Counted from the stretch's first letter, positions 32,081-45,041 are shown. The stretch is DNA of 64,000 bases from Liquidambar formosana (GCA_039720395.1 CM077833.1:11903133-11967132), one strand, 5' to 3'. Made by a program: numbers and translations. Notes: a model not told the origin generated them from the letters alone.

Positions 32081-34741
32081 TGTGAACCCACGAAAGCGGC
32101 CCACAAGGATTTGCCAAAAATAATGTGAAAGATAACAAAGGAAATGAGTCGCCACCTCATTTTTTAAGGAAAAGAAAAAAACCATAAAAATGTTTTATTT
32201 GCAAAAACCTCATGACTCCATTTTAAAAGGAAAGGCAAAGTTTCGAACCAAAAATTGGATTCGGGAGCTAAGTTACGATGTGGGAAGGTTCCAAGCAAAG
32301 CCTATAGGCACCCACATCGCCCGAGTTGATCTCTTAATTTGATTGGGCTAATTTAATAACTTAATCACATGCAAATCAATATCAACCAATAAGATACAAC
32401 ATGCACATCAATTACAAATCCATCCTATTCACTATTAATCATATGTGATAGACAAATGAATAAAAGAAAAAGAAAACCTAGGATATTTAGTATCCTAAGG
32501 CAGATTTGAACATCAATTGAGCACCTACGTACCATGCATGGAAATACATGGATCAAAGTCCACGTAGTTCGATTAGAATAGGGTTAAATCCTAATACGGA
32601 CTCATGGTGAAAACCCTAAGTTTCCTCATTTGAAAGATAAAAAATTTGATAAATAAACCAAGTTTGAAATTAAACAACTTCCACAAGATGGAAACTTTGA
32701 GAAAAAGGTACTTTATTTGATAAGGAAACCTTTGGAAATCACCATATATCCATATTAAGAAATAACCCTAGGAGGGAGAAGAGAAAGATTAGGGAAAGAG
32801 AGTTAGGGCATTTTCATACCCTACTTACCTTGTGCAATTATCTCCAAGCAATAGCAAAATTGAGCAGTAGTAATCTTATTTGCAATAAGGCAATTATCAC
32901 ACCTATTTGCACCCTTACACGTGCTCAAAACCATACAAAAACAATGATATATAAATCTGGACAAAATTATCTTAAGGCCTAAAATCATCCATTAATTATG
33001 CAAATAACAATAATAATAAATTTTCATAAACCCTAATACAACCCTATATGCAATCACCTGACCCTACATGCATAAAAACCTATTAATCCACTAATAATGA
33101 ATACAAACCTAGCATGATTTAACTATATACAGCATATATAGGATGACTATGAAGAGCAACAACTCACAAAGCTAACCTAAACATGCTGTGTGAAACTTGC
33201 ATGAAATAAGGATTACTGAAATCCTAATTTCACAACTATGCATAATAACCCATGTATCAACCCTAACACATGCTCAAACTATCATGAATATCATGAATAT
33301 CATGTATATTAACTAACAGAATCATCAATTCATGACAATTATCATAGCAAGTAGACTATATGAAACATGTATGATTTAAAAGGATAGAAAGGATAACGCT
33401 TTCAAAACCTTAGTAAACTAAAGTTTTTCAGGCATGTAAAACCATGAACTATCCTAAAATCATTCATATCACATCACAAAAGCATTGAATTGAGCTAACA
33501 TGTGGAGTTACTACATGCACTAGAACTATCATAAAGAAAGAAAGAGAAGAAGAAGGAAGAAAGCCTAATTTCAGCGATCGAAAGTGTGTTTACCTCTTGT
33601 AGAACTTCTCCTCCCTTCAAAATCCTTGTTCTCCTCCTTGCCTAGGGTTGAAGAGCCTCCCTTTTATGTTCTTTAGCTCTCCCAACTCGTAGCTCCCTCT
33701 CTCTCTATGTATAAAGTGCACTTGTGGCGCCCCTCTATGTGCTAAATATCATGTTATTTATATAAGGGACTAACCTAATAAACCAATGGCTAAGATTAAT
33801 TCATTAAATAATGATCCTAGGGCTATTAAAGACTCTCTTGGTGCTCAAACAACTCAAAATTACTCAATCCTAGAAGGAAACAACTTGCAAGGGCGGAGAA
33901 ATCCGTCAAAAGAGGGAAGAGGAAGCAGAATCCCACTTAAAGACGAAGTCCCTTGGGTGACTGTCCGGGGCTAGACGACCAGCCGTTAGGGCCTGCACAG
34001 CTGACCGTCTAGCCCCAAACGGTCACCCGAGGGCCTCCCGTCAGCTTACCTCAGTTAGACTCCTTCGCCTTCCGGAAGTCTTTCGAGGGTCAAATTAAAT
34101 TCGATTTTGACAAAATAAAAGCCAAAACGACCGTGCTTTGAAAAGGAACACATTTTTAGACATTTGAGGACAAAAATCCTTAACCATAGGTGCATGGTTA
34201 GGTTTTACAAAGGCGGTTAACTGTTGTGCACCACCGTCGCAAAGCTAGCGTTTGCGCACACAAGGTTGAGCCAAATGCTTTCCAAATCAAAATTCAACCT
34301 TCTTAAACATGTTTATGATGTAAATAAAACCCAATTGAAATTAAATGAGAGTAAATTGAGTGGGTCTTATGTTTCAATTTGAGCGAACTGAGAAAGGGTC
34401 TTTTAGCCAACCTAAACCGTTATGAGCTGAATTGATCTTAAACCATTAATTCATCAAATTGAACCTATATATAGACTTTATATATCCATATAAACTCCAA
34501 TTGACAACTTGGAGATCATTTCAATGTCAAATGGAAAAGATACAACTTAAAAGACAACAATGCCCTTAAAGTCACAAAATCTCTAATTGACTATTGAAAT
34601 GAACTCCAAATCACTTCAAAATTCATACACATGATCTTCAATGCCATAAAATCCTAATGCAAATGCCTAGACTAAAAAATAAAATAAAAACCTAAATGAA
34701 ATGATGACCTCTAACTAGGGTGACAAAAATGGGGTATGACA
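32081..34741 (-). mobile_element. Solo Tat/Ogre-like gypsy LTR inside the SINE
   Basis: On the minus strand it starts TGTCATACCCC and ends GTGGGTTCACA. The flanks are CCTGG and CCTAG, a 5-bp duplication with one change. It keeps the conserved hairpin block (32520-32575), a TATAAATA box (complement of about 33755-33764) and a GC-rich palindrome (33955-34028). No internal coding region is present. Confidence 0.85.
33955..34028. repeat. Diverged GC-rich palindrome in solo LTR
   Basis: The arms GGGTGAC...GGGGCTAGACG and CGTCTAGCCCC...GGTCACCC pair well, although the sequence differs from the GGCGGCTAGCCGCC core of the others. Confidence 0.8.
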
Positions 34742-34775
34742 CCTAGGGACACCTTGGGAAACCAAAAAAAAAAAA

Positions 34776-34844
34776 AACTTATCTTTAGCATATATATGCT
34801 CAAAAAATTCAACATCCCGGCCTAGATTCTATAATCTCATTTGA
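34776..34844 (-). pseudogene. Copia linker fragment
   Basis: The minus strand gives the end of the conserved ESRDVEFFE-like motif (here DVEFFEHIYAKDK), which sits between integrase and RT in copia elements. It is bounded by the SINE duplication on the left and the LINE poly-A tail on the right. Confidence 0.75.
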
Positions 34845-37800
34845 TTTTTTTTTTTTTTTTTTTTGAGGAAAGTGATAAATTTTATAGAAGCATACAATGA
34901 TCTAAATCTGCATGGATTTGATTTCTAACACAAACTGGAACCTCCTCCAATCAGATTTGTACATCATCTAAATTCCTAGCAAATCTAGCCAAACCATGAG
35001 CTACCATATTAGCTGTTCTTTGCACATGAGAAAACCCCACTGAGTTAAAACCATGACCAACCGCCAATTGAATGTCTTAATGATCAACCCTACAGATGAA
35101 AGATTGGCAACACTGGACTTTAAGGCCTCAACGACTCCCCTACAGTCTCCTTCGAAACTCACCTTGGATAAGCTCAAATCCCTCGTAAAGCCAACCACAA
35201 ACCTGAATGCCAGAGCTTCAACTATCTTAGCAGGAAATTGCCCTTACACTCGCTTGGACGGAGCCGCTATTGGTTAACCTTCAAAATCACGAACAACTAC
35301 ACCCAACCCCACACTACCAGATTCAGCAAAAACAGCTCCATCAACATTAAGCTTATAAACCCCTTCACTGGGCGGAGTCCATAGAATAAACTCAGAACAA
35401 CCATCCCTTACGTTTCCATTGTCAACAGTAGCAAACTCATTTCATAGATTACATGCACTCCCAATGATCAGTTGCAGATCCCTTCTTTCACTATCGAACA
35501 ACATCTCATTTCGATTATTCCACAAAGCCCATATAAACATCAAGACAATATCCTACTTAGCCCCGCCTATCGAGAATGAGAGGTCCAGCAGCCAGCTACA
35601 AAAACTCTCAGCATCCATACTCCTGACCCTTAGACCTAGTGGATTGCCAAACACACCAATTCCACCAACTCACATTCTTTGAAAATGTGCATAGTAGTTT
35701 CCTCAATAGCCCCACACACCACACATCTAACATCATCCATAATCCTCCGCCGAGCCAAATTACATTGGGTAGGGAGAATATCCTTGCATACCTTCCACAT
35801 GAAATGCTTGACTTTTGGAGGGACATTTGGTTTCCAAATTAAGTCAGCCATGAGGTCACCGTTACTAGATGTTGAACAATCACCCAATCATGAAGATCTC
35901 ACCCTTTCCTGACTAGCCACTTCTAAATGATATGCACTCCTCACAGTGAAAAAGCTATTCAAATTATAGTGCCACACTAACTTATCGCAAGGTAGTCGGA
36001 TACTTAATGGTAAGTTGCTATAACTAGCCGCTTCATGAGGGAAAAAAACATACGCACCACAAGCTTTTTATTCCACATTTTATTCTGAGAGTCAATCAAC
36101 TCAGATACACAGGCATTCGCACCTAGAACATGCACCAGAGATACAACCTAAAAAGATGTAGGCGTGGGAAGCCATTTAGCTTTCCATATATTAACTGATT
36201 CTCCATTGCCTATCCTCCAACGTACCCCCTTAGTGTTAGGATTATGCCCTAGAGCCAATCATAGAGATGATTGTTAAGGGATTAGGAACAATCATTTGAT
36301 TTCATTTATGTATGTCACATTTATTATTGATTTAATAAAAGGGCTTATTCTATTATGTTTATATGCATCATTTATATTTACATAATATGTCCATGGAGTT
36401 AGAGTTGAGAATATGGAATTACAAAGAGTTGTAATTTTGAGACTATAGATATATCTCTGTACTAAACTCCTAAAGCATTCCTAGTTGAAGGTTCACTATG
36501 ATGGACTAATAATGAACTATAGGACTAGCACTTGTTAGGTTGATTCTATAGGAAGATAGCTAGTCTCAAGCTATTTGTGTGGAGACACTACAACCAATAA
36601 GTGGGTGCCTATTACGAGAATAGGTACACTGAATGTGACCAAAGATATGAGATAAACTGAATGGAGTTTTATCCTGCCTGTCAATCAGTTTCTCATTGTT
36701 ATAGTGGTACAAGTAATCTTTAGACCTGAGACACCATAGTTGTCTTATGCATGTAGCTTTAAAAGTTTGATAACACTAAGTGCAGATCCTATTCAGAGGT
36801 CTGCAAAGGTGTTCATTGGCCCTACTGCTATGTGTATGAAGGCATGTGAGTGATCAACAAGGGATCCATCACTCTCAGGAAAAAGAGAGAGAATGTCTCA
36901 TATAGCATTCATAATATAACTCATTAAATCCATGGCCATGGTAGGATGAATATGAAAAGAGTTTCATGAGTTCATCAATGAGTTGATATCTATGAATGGG
37001 TATAAAGTAATTGAACTAGGGACTTGACAGACTTCCATGTCCTATTAGTTCAATTGGAGACATTGCGTTGAAGGAAGGATGCAATTGTAACCTATAAACT
37101 ATAACAGAAGGATTCTTTGTAAATGACTATTCACCTCATTAAGGACCACACCATGAGCCATATGCTAGGTGTTACTCATGGTTAGTAGAAGCCCTAATTG
37201 ATATAAGTGAGTTATAATCAATTAGGGAATTAGAAGGAGTTGCAATTAAACCCTAAATGGAAAGAGTTCCATTGTGCACACCTCGTGCTATTCCTACTAC
37301 TTGATGATGTGAACCCAATGGGTCACACACTGATCATGCAAGATGAGCTTTAAAGTCTATGAGAGAAAGGGTATGAGTGCATAAAGAATAGTTCTTAAGG
37401 CCAAATTTATATATGATATAATTAAGAGGGGTTAATAGTAATTACACAAAACCCTAAGTGGGTCTCCCTCATGGCCCGCCCCCCCTTGGTGGGATATATA
37501 TATGTAGTGTGATGTAATGACATCACAACAAAAAGTTCAACTCCCCAAAGGGCTGGCTGAAAATTCCAGCCTCCCTCTCTCTCTCTCCTCTCTTCTCCTA
37601 CACTAGCAACAACAAAGAAAAGGAGGAAAGGATTTGAAGCTCTAGCTAGGTGTGGATACCGTTGGAGGCAACACATTTGGGCTGCTCACTCACTGCTGTC
37701 CGGAATCAAAACTTAGAACAAAAAGGAGAAGACAAAAATTTTGTAAGTGTTCTAACCCTCTTTGTAGTTAGGGTTTGATTTTGTGTTACGCATAGTTAGA

Positions 37801-37925
37801 TTCATGGGCTGTGGAATCGTAGGAAAAATTTTTATATTCCGCACTTCTATTTTTCCTTCTTATATGATTCCCAACACTTAGCAAGTAATTCGCGCCCTTC
37901 CCATATACTACACCATGTATAGCTA
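34845..37925 (-). mobile_element. 5'-truncated L1-type LINE with RNase H, holding a solo LTR
   Basis: The poly-A tail is the T run 34845-34864. Minus-strand pieces: LINE segment with GRELL and RWRIGNGESVNIWKAKWLP on both sides of the solo LTR, zinc-binding RT-associated domain (35887-35636, with FMWKVCKDILPTQ and CVVCGAIEETTMHIFKEC), and an RNase H-like tail (35198-35001, with FEGDCRGVVEAL). RT core and endonuclease are missing. It sits directly after the copia motif YRFLNL. Confidence 0.87.
36234..37876 (+). mobile_element. Solo copia-type LTR, 1643 bp
   Basis: It starts TGTTAGGATTATGCCC, ends ATTCCCAACA, and is flanked by CTTAG at 36229-36233 and 37877-37881. A TATA-like run GATATATATATGTAG (37493-37507) and a following CT-rich stretch indicate plus orientation. 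The truncated LTR at 18492-19175 is from the same family. No internal region of that family is in the window. Confidence 0.9.
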
Positions 37926-38700
37926 CAAGATTTAAGAATCTATAAGCTTTACTATCTTTACAATATCCAATAAAACAACATTTGTAGGTTTTAGGTCTTA
38001 ATTTGGATCTCTTAATATTTGGTATTCTTACATAAGCAAGACATGCCCAACCTTAAGATAATCCAAATTTGGTTTCCTATTACTCCACAACTCATAAGGA
38101 GTCATATTGGACTTCTTGCGTGCTATTCTATTAAGAATATGACACATTGATAGTATGGCTTCTCCCTATAAATTATTGGGAAGCCTAGAACTTATTAAAA
38201 GTGAATTCACCATTTTAGTCAAGGTTCTATTTTGTCTTTCAACAAGGCCATTTTGTTGGGGAGTATAGGGATCCGACTTTTCATGTCTAATCTCATGAGT
38301 TTCACAAAAAATATTAAACTCAGTTAGAAAATATTCTCCCCCGCGATCACTTCTTAACACTTTTATCTTCTTGCTAAGTTGATTTTCAACCTCAACTTTA
38401 TAAATTTTAAATCTGCCAAATACTTCATCTTTGCTAGACTACAAATATACATAAGTATATCTCGAAAAATGATTAATGAAGGTAAGAAAAATTTTTTTTT
38501 CCTCCATGAGTTACAAAACCTTTAAGATCACACAAATCCGAGTAAAAAAGTTCTAACAATTTTGAAGTATGCTCAACTTAGTGAAACGGTTTACGCACTA
38601 TTTTTGCTTGAGCACACACTTCACATTTAGATATATCATTATTTTTACATTTTTGAATTAAACCTAAACTACTCATACGCTTAATAGATTGATAATTCAC
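37926..38700 (-). pseudogene. Copia integrase remnant
   Basis: Contains LRSDRGGEYFL and YTPQQNGLVERQNRTL (38360-38166), which carry the second Asp and the Glu of the D-D-E core, then the C-terminal motif FIGYCKDSKAYRFLNL (about 37990-37926). Several frameshifts. Confidence 0.88.
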
Positions 38701-40148
38701 ACGACCTAATCTATTATGCCACAAATATAAAGAGTCGATCAATCAAATAGATAGAAGATATAACTTTGTTAATATTAAGCTTAATCATTCCATTATAAGA
38801 GTAACCCTTCCCAACAAAAATTCCATTTTTGGACAAGATAAACTTATCTGATTTATACACCAATTTGAACCTTGCCTTGTTCAAGAGATCAGCAGATACA
38901 AGATTCATTGTTCATTTAAGGAACATGGCAAACATTCTTTAAAGTCACTGTCTAGCCCGAAGTAAAATTGAGTTCTACCAACCCAATTTCCATAATTTTT
39001 GTCGTTCCATTGTTTCCCATTCTAACTTGTTGTCCATTGGAGACACTTTCATACTTGATGGACGCATCGTGACTCTTTGCAACATGAATAGTAGCCCCAG
39101 AGTCTAGCCACCATCCTTCATCGAAATCAACATGGTTTGCCTCAGTTACAATAGATAAAATTAGGATTTTCATTGGTTACATTCACATAAGAATTGAGAA
39201 ACTTCTTGTGAAGTCGACAATTCTTCATAAAATGGCTGGGCTTTTGGCAAAAGAAACAGTTCTTTTTCTTTGGTCCACTTTTTTGAATTTTTATTTTCTT
39301 GAAACTTTTATCATTCTTAGGAGGAATACCAAATTTCTTAGGTTTGTCATTAGACTCCCCTAGTTGCTCCATTATATGCATGCTAATAGGGCAAGTATGT
39401 TCTTGATTGTGGTTCACCTTCATATTTTTCGTGGTCTATATCATGTGAGTTATAGCAGTCCTAGGGAATTTGTTTGTTTGTTTTGAAGATATGATCTAAT
39501 TTTTCCACATTGCAATCTCAATTTCAAGACTTTTCTTCGATACGAAGATGACGCATTAGATCTTCTAAAGAACACTTCTTCCCCTTGATGCTTAATTTTA
39601 TTTTTGTAGTCATTCCAAGAAGGAGGCAACTTCACAATAGTTACTCCAACTTGGAATTCCTCATCCACTCTAACTCCACCAATGATGATATCATCCATTA
39701 GGAGTTGTAACTCATCCACTTGAAAAATGTTGGATTTTCCATCAACCATTTGAAAATGAACATAATTATCAATTAAAAACTAACACGCACTAATTTCCTC
39801 AGTCTTGTATTTATTCTCCAAGCACGTCCATAGTTCCATGGCTGATGGAGTGTGCCGATATATGTTGTAGAGAGATTTGGACAGTGCATTGAGAATATAT
39901 CCCTTGCATAGAAAATCATCTTCAATCCGTTTCTTTCTTTGTCGCTTTATCACCTCAAACTCGTTTTCTTTTTCCTTCGGAATTGGTGGAAGATCATCTT
40001 CCAAAATGTAGGCGAGTTTTAAAGTTGTTAGGAAAAATAAAACCTTTTGTCGCCACTACATGAAAAATTGCCCATGAAATTGTTCCAAGCGCACTAGGTC
40101 TTGATTCATCACTTGAATTGATTGAATGGTTGAAGCAAAAGTCTCCAT
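38701..40148 (-). pseudogene. Copia gag and protease remnant
   Basis: Probable gag ATG at 40148. Pieces: gag core (40004-39450), a zinc knuckle CFFCQKPSHFMKNC (about 39220), protease with WWLDSGATIHV (about 39100) and a pre-integrase stretch (38908-38714). Stops and frameshifts occur between the pieces. Confidence 0.87.
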
Positions 40149-42418
40149 TAATGCAGAAATTTTTCTTAAAATCATTGGAAGTATACGCTAATTAATTGAG
40201 ATAAAAGGTATCGAAAATCCAAGGCATGATTATATCGCTTTCTTTAATACAAATTTGCTATCCTTCCAATATAATTGTTAGTGCAAAAAGGGTTATGTGA
40301 CAAATTGTCCCTAAGATACAATGGATTTAGATTCACTTGTTATTATTCGTAGAATTTGCACAACCTAAAAATAGCTTTAACTTTTAGAACAAAATTAGAA
40401 GAATGCCACAAGAAGAATACAAAAAGAGGGAGAAAGACCAAAAAAAATAAAATAATAATCATAATCATAATTGCTATGTAAATAACCCACGAATGAGCTG
40501 GTATATATATAAGAGTGAAAGGGTGTTAATGGTACCCAAACACATAAACCAAAAAGGTGCCAATGCGACTATTCACATAAGAGAAAAGGTGCCTAATGGC
40601 ACTTTTACACAAAATGGTAGTCAAATGGATGGAAAGCACCTGTTCGGTCAAACCGTTTCAAATGGTTATTTTAATAAATTATATTTAAATAGGGGGATTT
40701 GGCCATTAGTCGAGAAAATAATACTTTTTTATCAATTAGTCAAGAAACTTTCTTTTTAACTCATTTAGTCCATTTTTATCATTACTGACAAAAATACCCT
40801 CACATCTATTTCTTTCTCCCTCCTTCTCCACCTACCCCTTTCCATCCTCAACCCTAAAACTAAGACCCCCTCACCATCTCTCTTTTCTCAAACCCCAACC
40901 CAAGCAACAAACTTCGAAGACAGCAGAAGCTAGCCACCACCACCGCCACCCTACACCCACAGCCTCCGTTGGTGTCCTCCTCGCCTGACTAGCTTTTCAT
41001 CATTTAGCTGGCAAATCCACTATGGAAGTTTATTCATCATCGTCGTTTGTCCCTCGCTAGAAAAAAAAATGTCATTTCTTTGAAGTTTGGGTGTTAGATC
41101 TGAACTCACCATGGAAGGTTTATTCATTTGAAGCCACCATGGAGTATTTCTTCTTCTTAGCACCTCCCTCAATGGAAAAAATGGGTTTTTTTTTTTGGAT
41201 GGAAAAGTTTCATAAATTTTGGATGGCATATCTGAAGCAACTATGGAGGTCTCTTCTTCATAGTAATTTTTTTAGGGTGTTGAGTCATAGAATTTTCTTT
41301 CTTTTTTTTTTTAGAATAAAATATATCCGTGCTAGGATTTTTATATCTATTATCGGAAAAAATGGAGACACCAGAAAAAATAACTTAATCGAATGGGTTA
41401 TAGGGAGGTTAGTGTTGTTGTGGCTGAAAGATTTATTTCAGATCTGAAATTGGGTCGAGAGTCATGGAGCGCTAATGATGGTGGGAGGGTGATTTTGGAG
41501 GGTGAATGAATGGTGGAAGCATAACCAGCTGGCGGTGAGGTGGTAGCTTGGGTAACTGCAACCACAACATTAAGACTTTGCAATGAAGGAGACCTCCCCC
41601 TCCTTTGGTCTGTGTCGTGAAGCCAAGGATTTGCCCCCAAAGATTTTACTAGAAGTGATCCCATGTTAAAGTGAAGCTTGGAAACTATAGGGGACTTATT
41701 GGGCAAAATCTGGAAGAATGGGTTTGGGGTTTCAAAAATAGAATATACAAAAGGATTTGGTACCATAATTGTGGAAACTTTGCAAATATGCAATGAAATT
41801 TTAATTTTTTCTTTTAAATCTCTCTTCTAAAATTTTACAATTTTACAAAGTTAATCATGCCAAAGTAGTAAAATTTACTATTTTTACAGTTTTACAAAAT
41901 AGTAAAATTTTATAGTTTTTCAAAGTAGTAAAATTTCACGATTTTAATTTTTTTAATAATTACCTAATCAATATGGATCCTGTTTCGAAGATGTGAACGA
42001 GTAAGTTTTAAAAATATTTTTTTTTTATTAAAACGGATATATATATTGAAATTTATAAGGTTTTAAAATTAGAATACTAAAAAAACAAATTAGTTACATA
42101 GGATGCCCTTAATAACAAAAAAGAGAGTGCCCTTAGTAATAATAAGGGTAAACAAGGGATTTAAAAAATAAAGGTGACTAATTGCTAAATAAGTTTCATT
42201 TCATTGAGTAATTGAGTTAAAAAAAACTCTTACTTGATTAATTACTAATATTTTACCTAATTATGGACTAATAGCCAATTTCCCCATTTAAATATCGAAA
42301 CCAAAAGGGTGCCTAAAGCACCTCTTCACACCAAACCGGCCAAAGAAAACCATTAGCCAAAAAAAACAAATATTATTTAAATATTAACTTAATCTTTAAT
42401 TTTATGAAATGTCCAACA
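40149..42418 (-). repeat. Copia 5' leader and LTR, interrupted by a Mutator-like element
   Basis: On the minus strand the LTR starts TGTTGGACATTTC at 42418. A TATA run (complement of 40501-40512, CTTATATATATAC) marks the promoter. The inner LTR end is not clear; I place it near 40255, and no tRNA-Met primer site is recognisable. Without the Mutator-like insert the LTR is about 550 bp. Confidence 0.6.
40692..42285. mobile_element. Non-autonomous Mutator-like element with 9-bp duplication
   Basis: The ends are GGGGGATTTGGCCATTAGTC and, inverted, GGGGAAATTGGCTATTAGTC (17 of 20 match). The 9-bp repeat ATTTAAATA flanks it at 40683-40691 and 42286-42294. A 9-bp duplication is typical of Mutator-like elements. 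No transposase is seen. The inside (40800-41800) includes a CT-rich, then CCACCACCACCGCCACC-containing stretch that looks like a plant 5' leader, so it may carry captured host DNA. Confidence 0.82.
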
Positions 42419-43585
42419 CTTGTCTCCTCTGTCATAGAATAGACTTTGTTACAGAACAATTTATGAGGCATGTCTTGGAGTGTGGAGGAGATACGAACAG
42501 ATCTAAATGCTTATAGCTAGCCACCATTCTTGACTTAGAAGCCATCATTTTGGCTTGTATGCGCTGTCACATGGAGGTTGCTAGGTTGAATACTCTCCTT
42601 TTACTTCTCAGATGGTTTTTGGAATCTTCAAGACTTTCCAAGGGAGGGGATGGGTTTTTTTTTTTCATTCATTTTTATGGTTCCTATTTATTTTGGAATG
42701 CTTTAGGATAATTGTCATATATCTTCAACAAGTTAATGACTCTTTTTGTTTGATTTTTTAAACTACTCTTAAAAATGTATTTTATTTTATTTTTCTAATA
42801 TTTTATACACTTAAAAGTAAAATTAAAATTTTAAAACTTAAGAAAATTGTAATTTTAAAACTTAAGATTGATTTGAAAGTATTTAATAATTGTCTAAAAA
42901 AATGTATTTTTTCAAAGAAACAAATGGAGTATATTTTTATTGACCCAAAGTCCCAAACTTTCAACATTTGATGAGATTAGTAATTAGAATCAACCATACT
43001 ACATGCCACCACCAGAAAATGGTGACAGAGGCCAATTAGAGAAAAATGCTAACAAAGGATTTGGGTTTTTAAAAATGCAACCAAAACACACATCAAATTT
43101 TAAATTGACAACATAGTATTTCAATCTAAATCGAAGGAACTAATGAAATAACTAATATATATATATATACACGGGAAGAGATTCTTTTCATTTAATGGAT
43201 GATTCATTAAAATCAGGATCATTCATACCATTTGAGATTTCAATGAAATGTTTATTGCAATGAAGAGAATCCTTACTCTGTGTATACATATATTACAGTT
43301 ACTTGTATCCCAAACATAATCAATCAATCATTTATTCTCCCCGTTATTTATTTTTATAAAACTTTAATGGATAAAACTAACCAAATTGAAACAAATGATA
43401 CATATTTATGCCGTTTCAGTTGGTTCAATTCTCAATTTCATTTCAGTTCGATTTTGCACCAACCCCAAATAGAAAGTCAATCTGATATATTTCTAGCTTC
43501 AATTCTGTGGATTTTTGAACTAGAATTGAATCTAGCCTTGTTCATAACTCCACGAATTGAAATGGCCTAAGTTGCATCCCTGAAG
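42419..43585. other. Intergenic DNA downstream of the UGT gene
   Basis: AT-rich sequence with a short AT microsatellite (43158-43172). I see no gene, repeat end or RNA here. Confidence 0.6.
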
Positions 43586-45041
43586 CTACTTCCAAGCCTC
43601 CACCAAGTTGGCAAGGGAAGTGGTGGATGTACCTGAATTTCCCCAAGCTGCCAAAGCCATCTCTCTCATCTTCCAGCTCAGTTCTCTAAGCTCCCTCCCT
43701 CGATCCGACTCCATCAACTCCCTTAGCCGTTTCTCCAATTCCGCTGCACTCACAAACCCATCCTCCTCTCCTTGCTCTAAAGGAATAGCCATCTTCATGC
43801 TCTCCACCAGAATAGTCTTATTCAAATGTTGCTCAGCATAGAGCGGCCACGCCACCATGGGCATCCCAGCAACCACCGCTTCCAACACCGAATTCCACCC
43901 ACAGTGTGTCACGAACCCAGCCACCGATTCGTGACTCAGCACGGCCACCTGCGGTGCCCATGACTTCACCACCATACCCCTTTCTTTGGTTCTCTCCAAA
44001 AAACCCTCTGGCATAATAGCATCCAAATCGAAGTCGGTGGCTGAGTGAGTCTGCTTGCTTTTCTCATGGGACGGTGGCTTTTTCACCACCCACAAGAACC
44101 TCTGACCACTTCTTTCCAACCCACTTGCTATCTCCTTAAATTGCGCCGTCGGGAAAGATCCCCGACTGCCGAAACACAAGAACACAACACTTCGCCTTGG
44201 CTGCGCGTCGAGCCACGACAAACAATCATGCTGAGCCTACACGACCACCATCATGTCCATCTTCACTGGCTCGTTCATTGGAGTCGCCGGCGATCAATGG
44301 TCCGATGTAGTAAACCGGCGGAGTAGGTGCGTGTGGGACACATGCGCCGTCTGCTATAACCTTAAGGGCTTTTGGCTCAAGCTCATCAAACGTATTCACT
44401 ATAATTCCATCGGCCTTGGGAAGATGCTCACAGTAGTACAGTACATCATGATAAGCCGGGTCGTCACGGTCGAGAAAGGGTTCAGGCACGTGAGTGGCAC
44501 GCAGTGGCGGCAAGCCTGGAAAGTGAAGATGAGTGGTGGTGAGGTCTTTGAAGCTCTTGGCAGTCTGTTGGTGAATTATTGGAAAGTAAAGGAAGAAGAT
44601 GAGAGCGGCGGCACCCGATGTGAAAAAGAAATAAGTGGGGATTTTGAGCTCGCGGGCTATGGAAAGAGCTGAAGCGCAGAACATATCGATGATGAGTGCG
44701 CGTACGGTGGTGGTTTTGGAAATTTCTTGGAGAGAATGGAGGACATTGGTGGTGTTGAGACGGATGAAGTTGAAGTAGATGGCGGCGGGGCTGCGAGAGG
44801 GAGAGGTGTCGACGGAGACAGAAGGGAAGTGGCGGAAGGTGATGGAAGGGTGGGTTTGGGAGATACGGTGGATGTAAGAGGTGGTTTTTGGGGTGTCATT
44901 AGGGTCGGTTGTGAAGAGGATGATGATTGAGAATTTGTGGTTGCAGTGGTGGAGGATAAGCTTGCCTAGCTCCACCATGGAGACCACGTGGCCCATGCCT
45001 GGAGCTGGGTAGAGGACTATTGTGTCTTCCATGTTGTTCAT
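43586..45041 (-). CDS. UDP-glycosyltransferase, UGT88-like, with one apparent frameshift
   Basis: Family-1 glycosyltransferases move a sugar from a UDP-sugar to small molecules such as flavonoids or dihydrochalcones in the cytosol. ATG is at 45041-45039; the first methionines are [18 protein letters not shown], where the His of GMGH is the expected catalytic base. The PSPG box (43960-43829) begins [12 protein letters not shown], contains [10 protein letters not shown] and ends WPLYAEQ. The stop follows LVEAWK at 43586. Length (about 484 codons, no intron) is normal for the family. The frame ends early at a TGA (44228-44226); [10 protein letters not shown] continues in another frame, so one base is out of place between about 44226 and 44300, in the variable linker. 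UGT88 is my reading of [18 protein letters not shown] and GQRFLWVV; substrate unknown. It is either a recent pseudogene or a sequence error. Confidence 0.88.

Larger units (their letters stand above)
31952..34775 (+). mobile_element. tRNA-type SINE, split by a solo LTR
   Basis: The head has box-A-like TTAGCACAGGGCTCTGG (overlapping the duplication) and box-B-like GGTTCTAGCCC. The body runs to 32080, then continues after the LTR at 34742 and ends in an A run (34764-34777). A 15-bp target duplication flanks it. Without the LTR it is about 165 bp. Removing it restores the copia frame, which confirms the boundaries. Confidence 0.75.
25861..42418 (-). mobile_element. Ty1/copia element disrupted by nested insertions
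   Basis: Minus-strand copia polyprotein pieces appear in the correct order across this stretch: gag, protease, integrase, linker, reverse transcriptase, RNase H. Between them sit LINEs (26580-28382, 34845-37925), a solo LTR (29306-31610), a SINE containing a solo gypsy LTR (31952-34775) and a solo copia LTR inside the second LINE. The 5' LTR lies to the right and holds a Mutator-like element. The 3' LTR is missing, lost at the junction with E. Confidence 0.88.

Noticed and set aside
44226..44330. Intron as an explanation for the UGT frame change
   Set aside because: The gap is far too short for an intron, and no GT-AG pair restores the frame sensibly.
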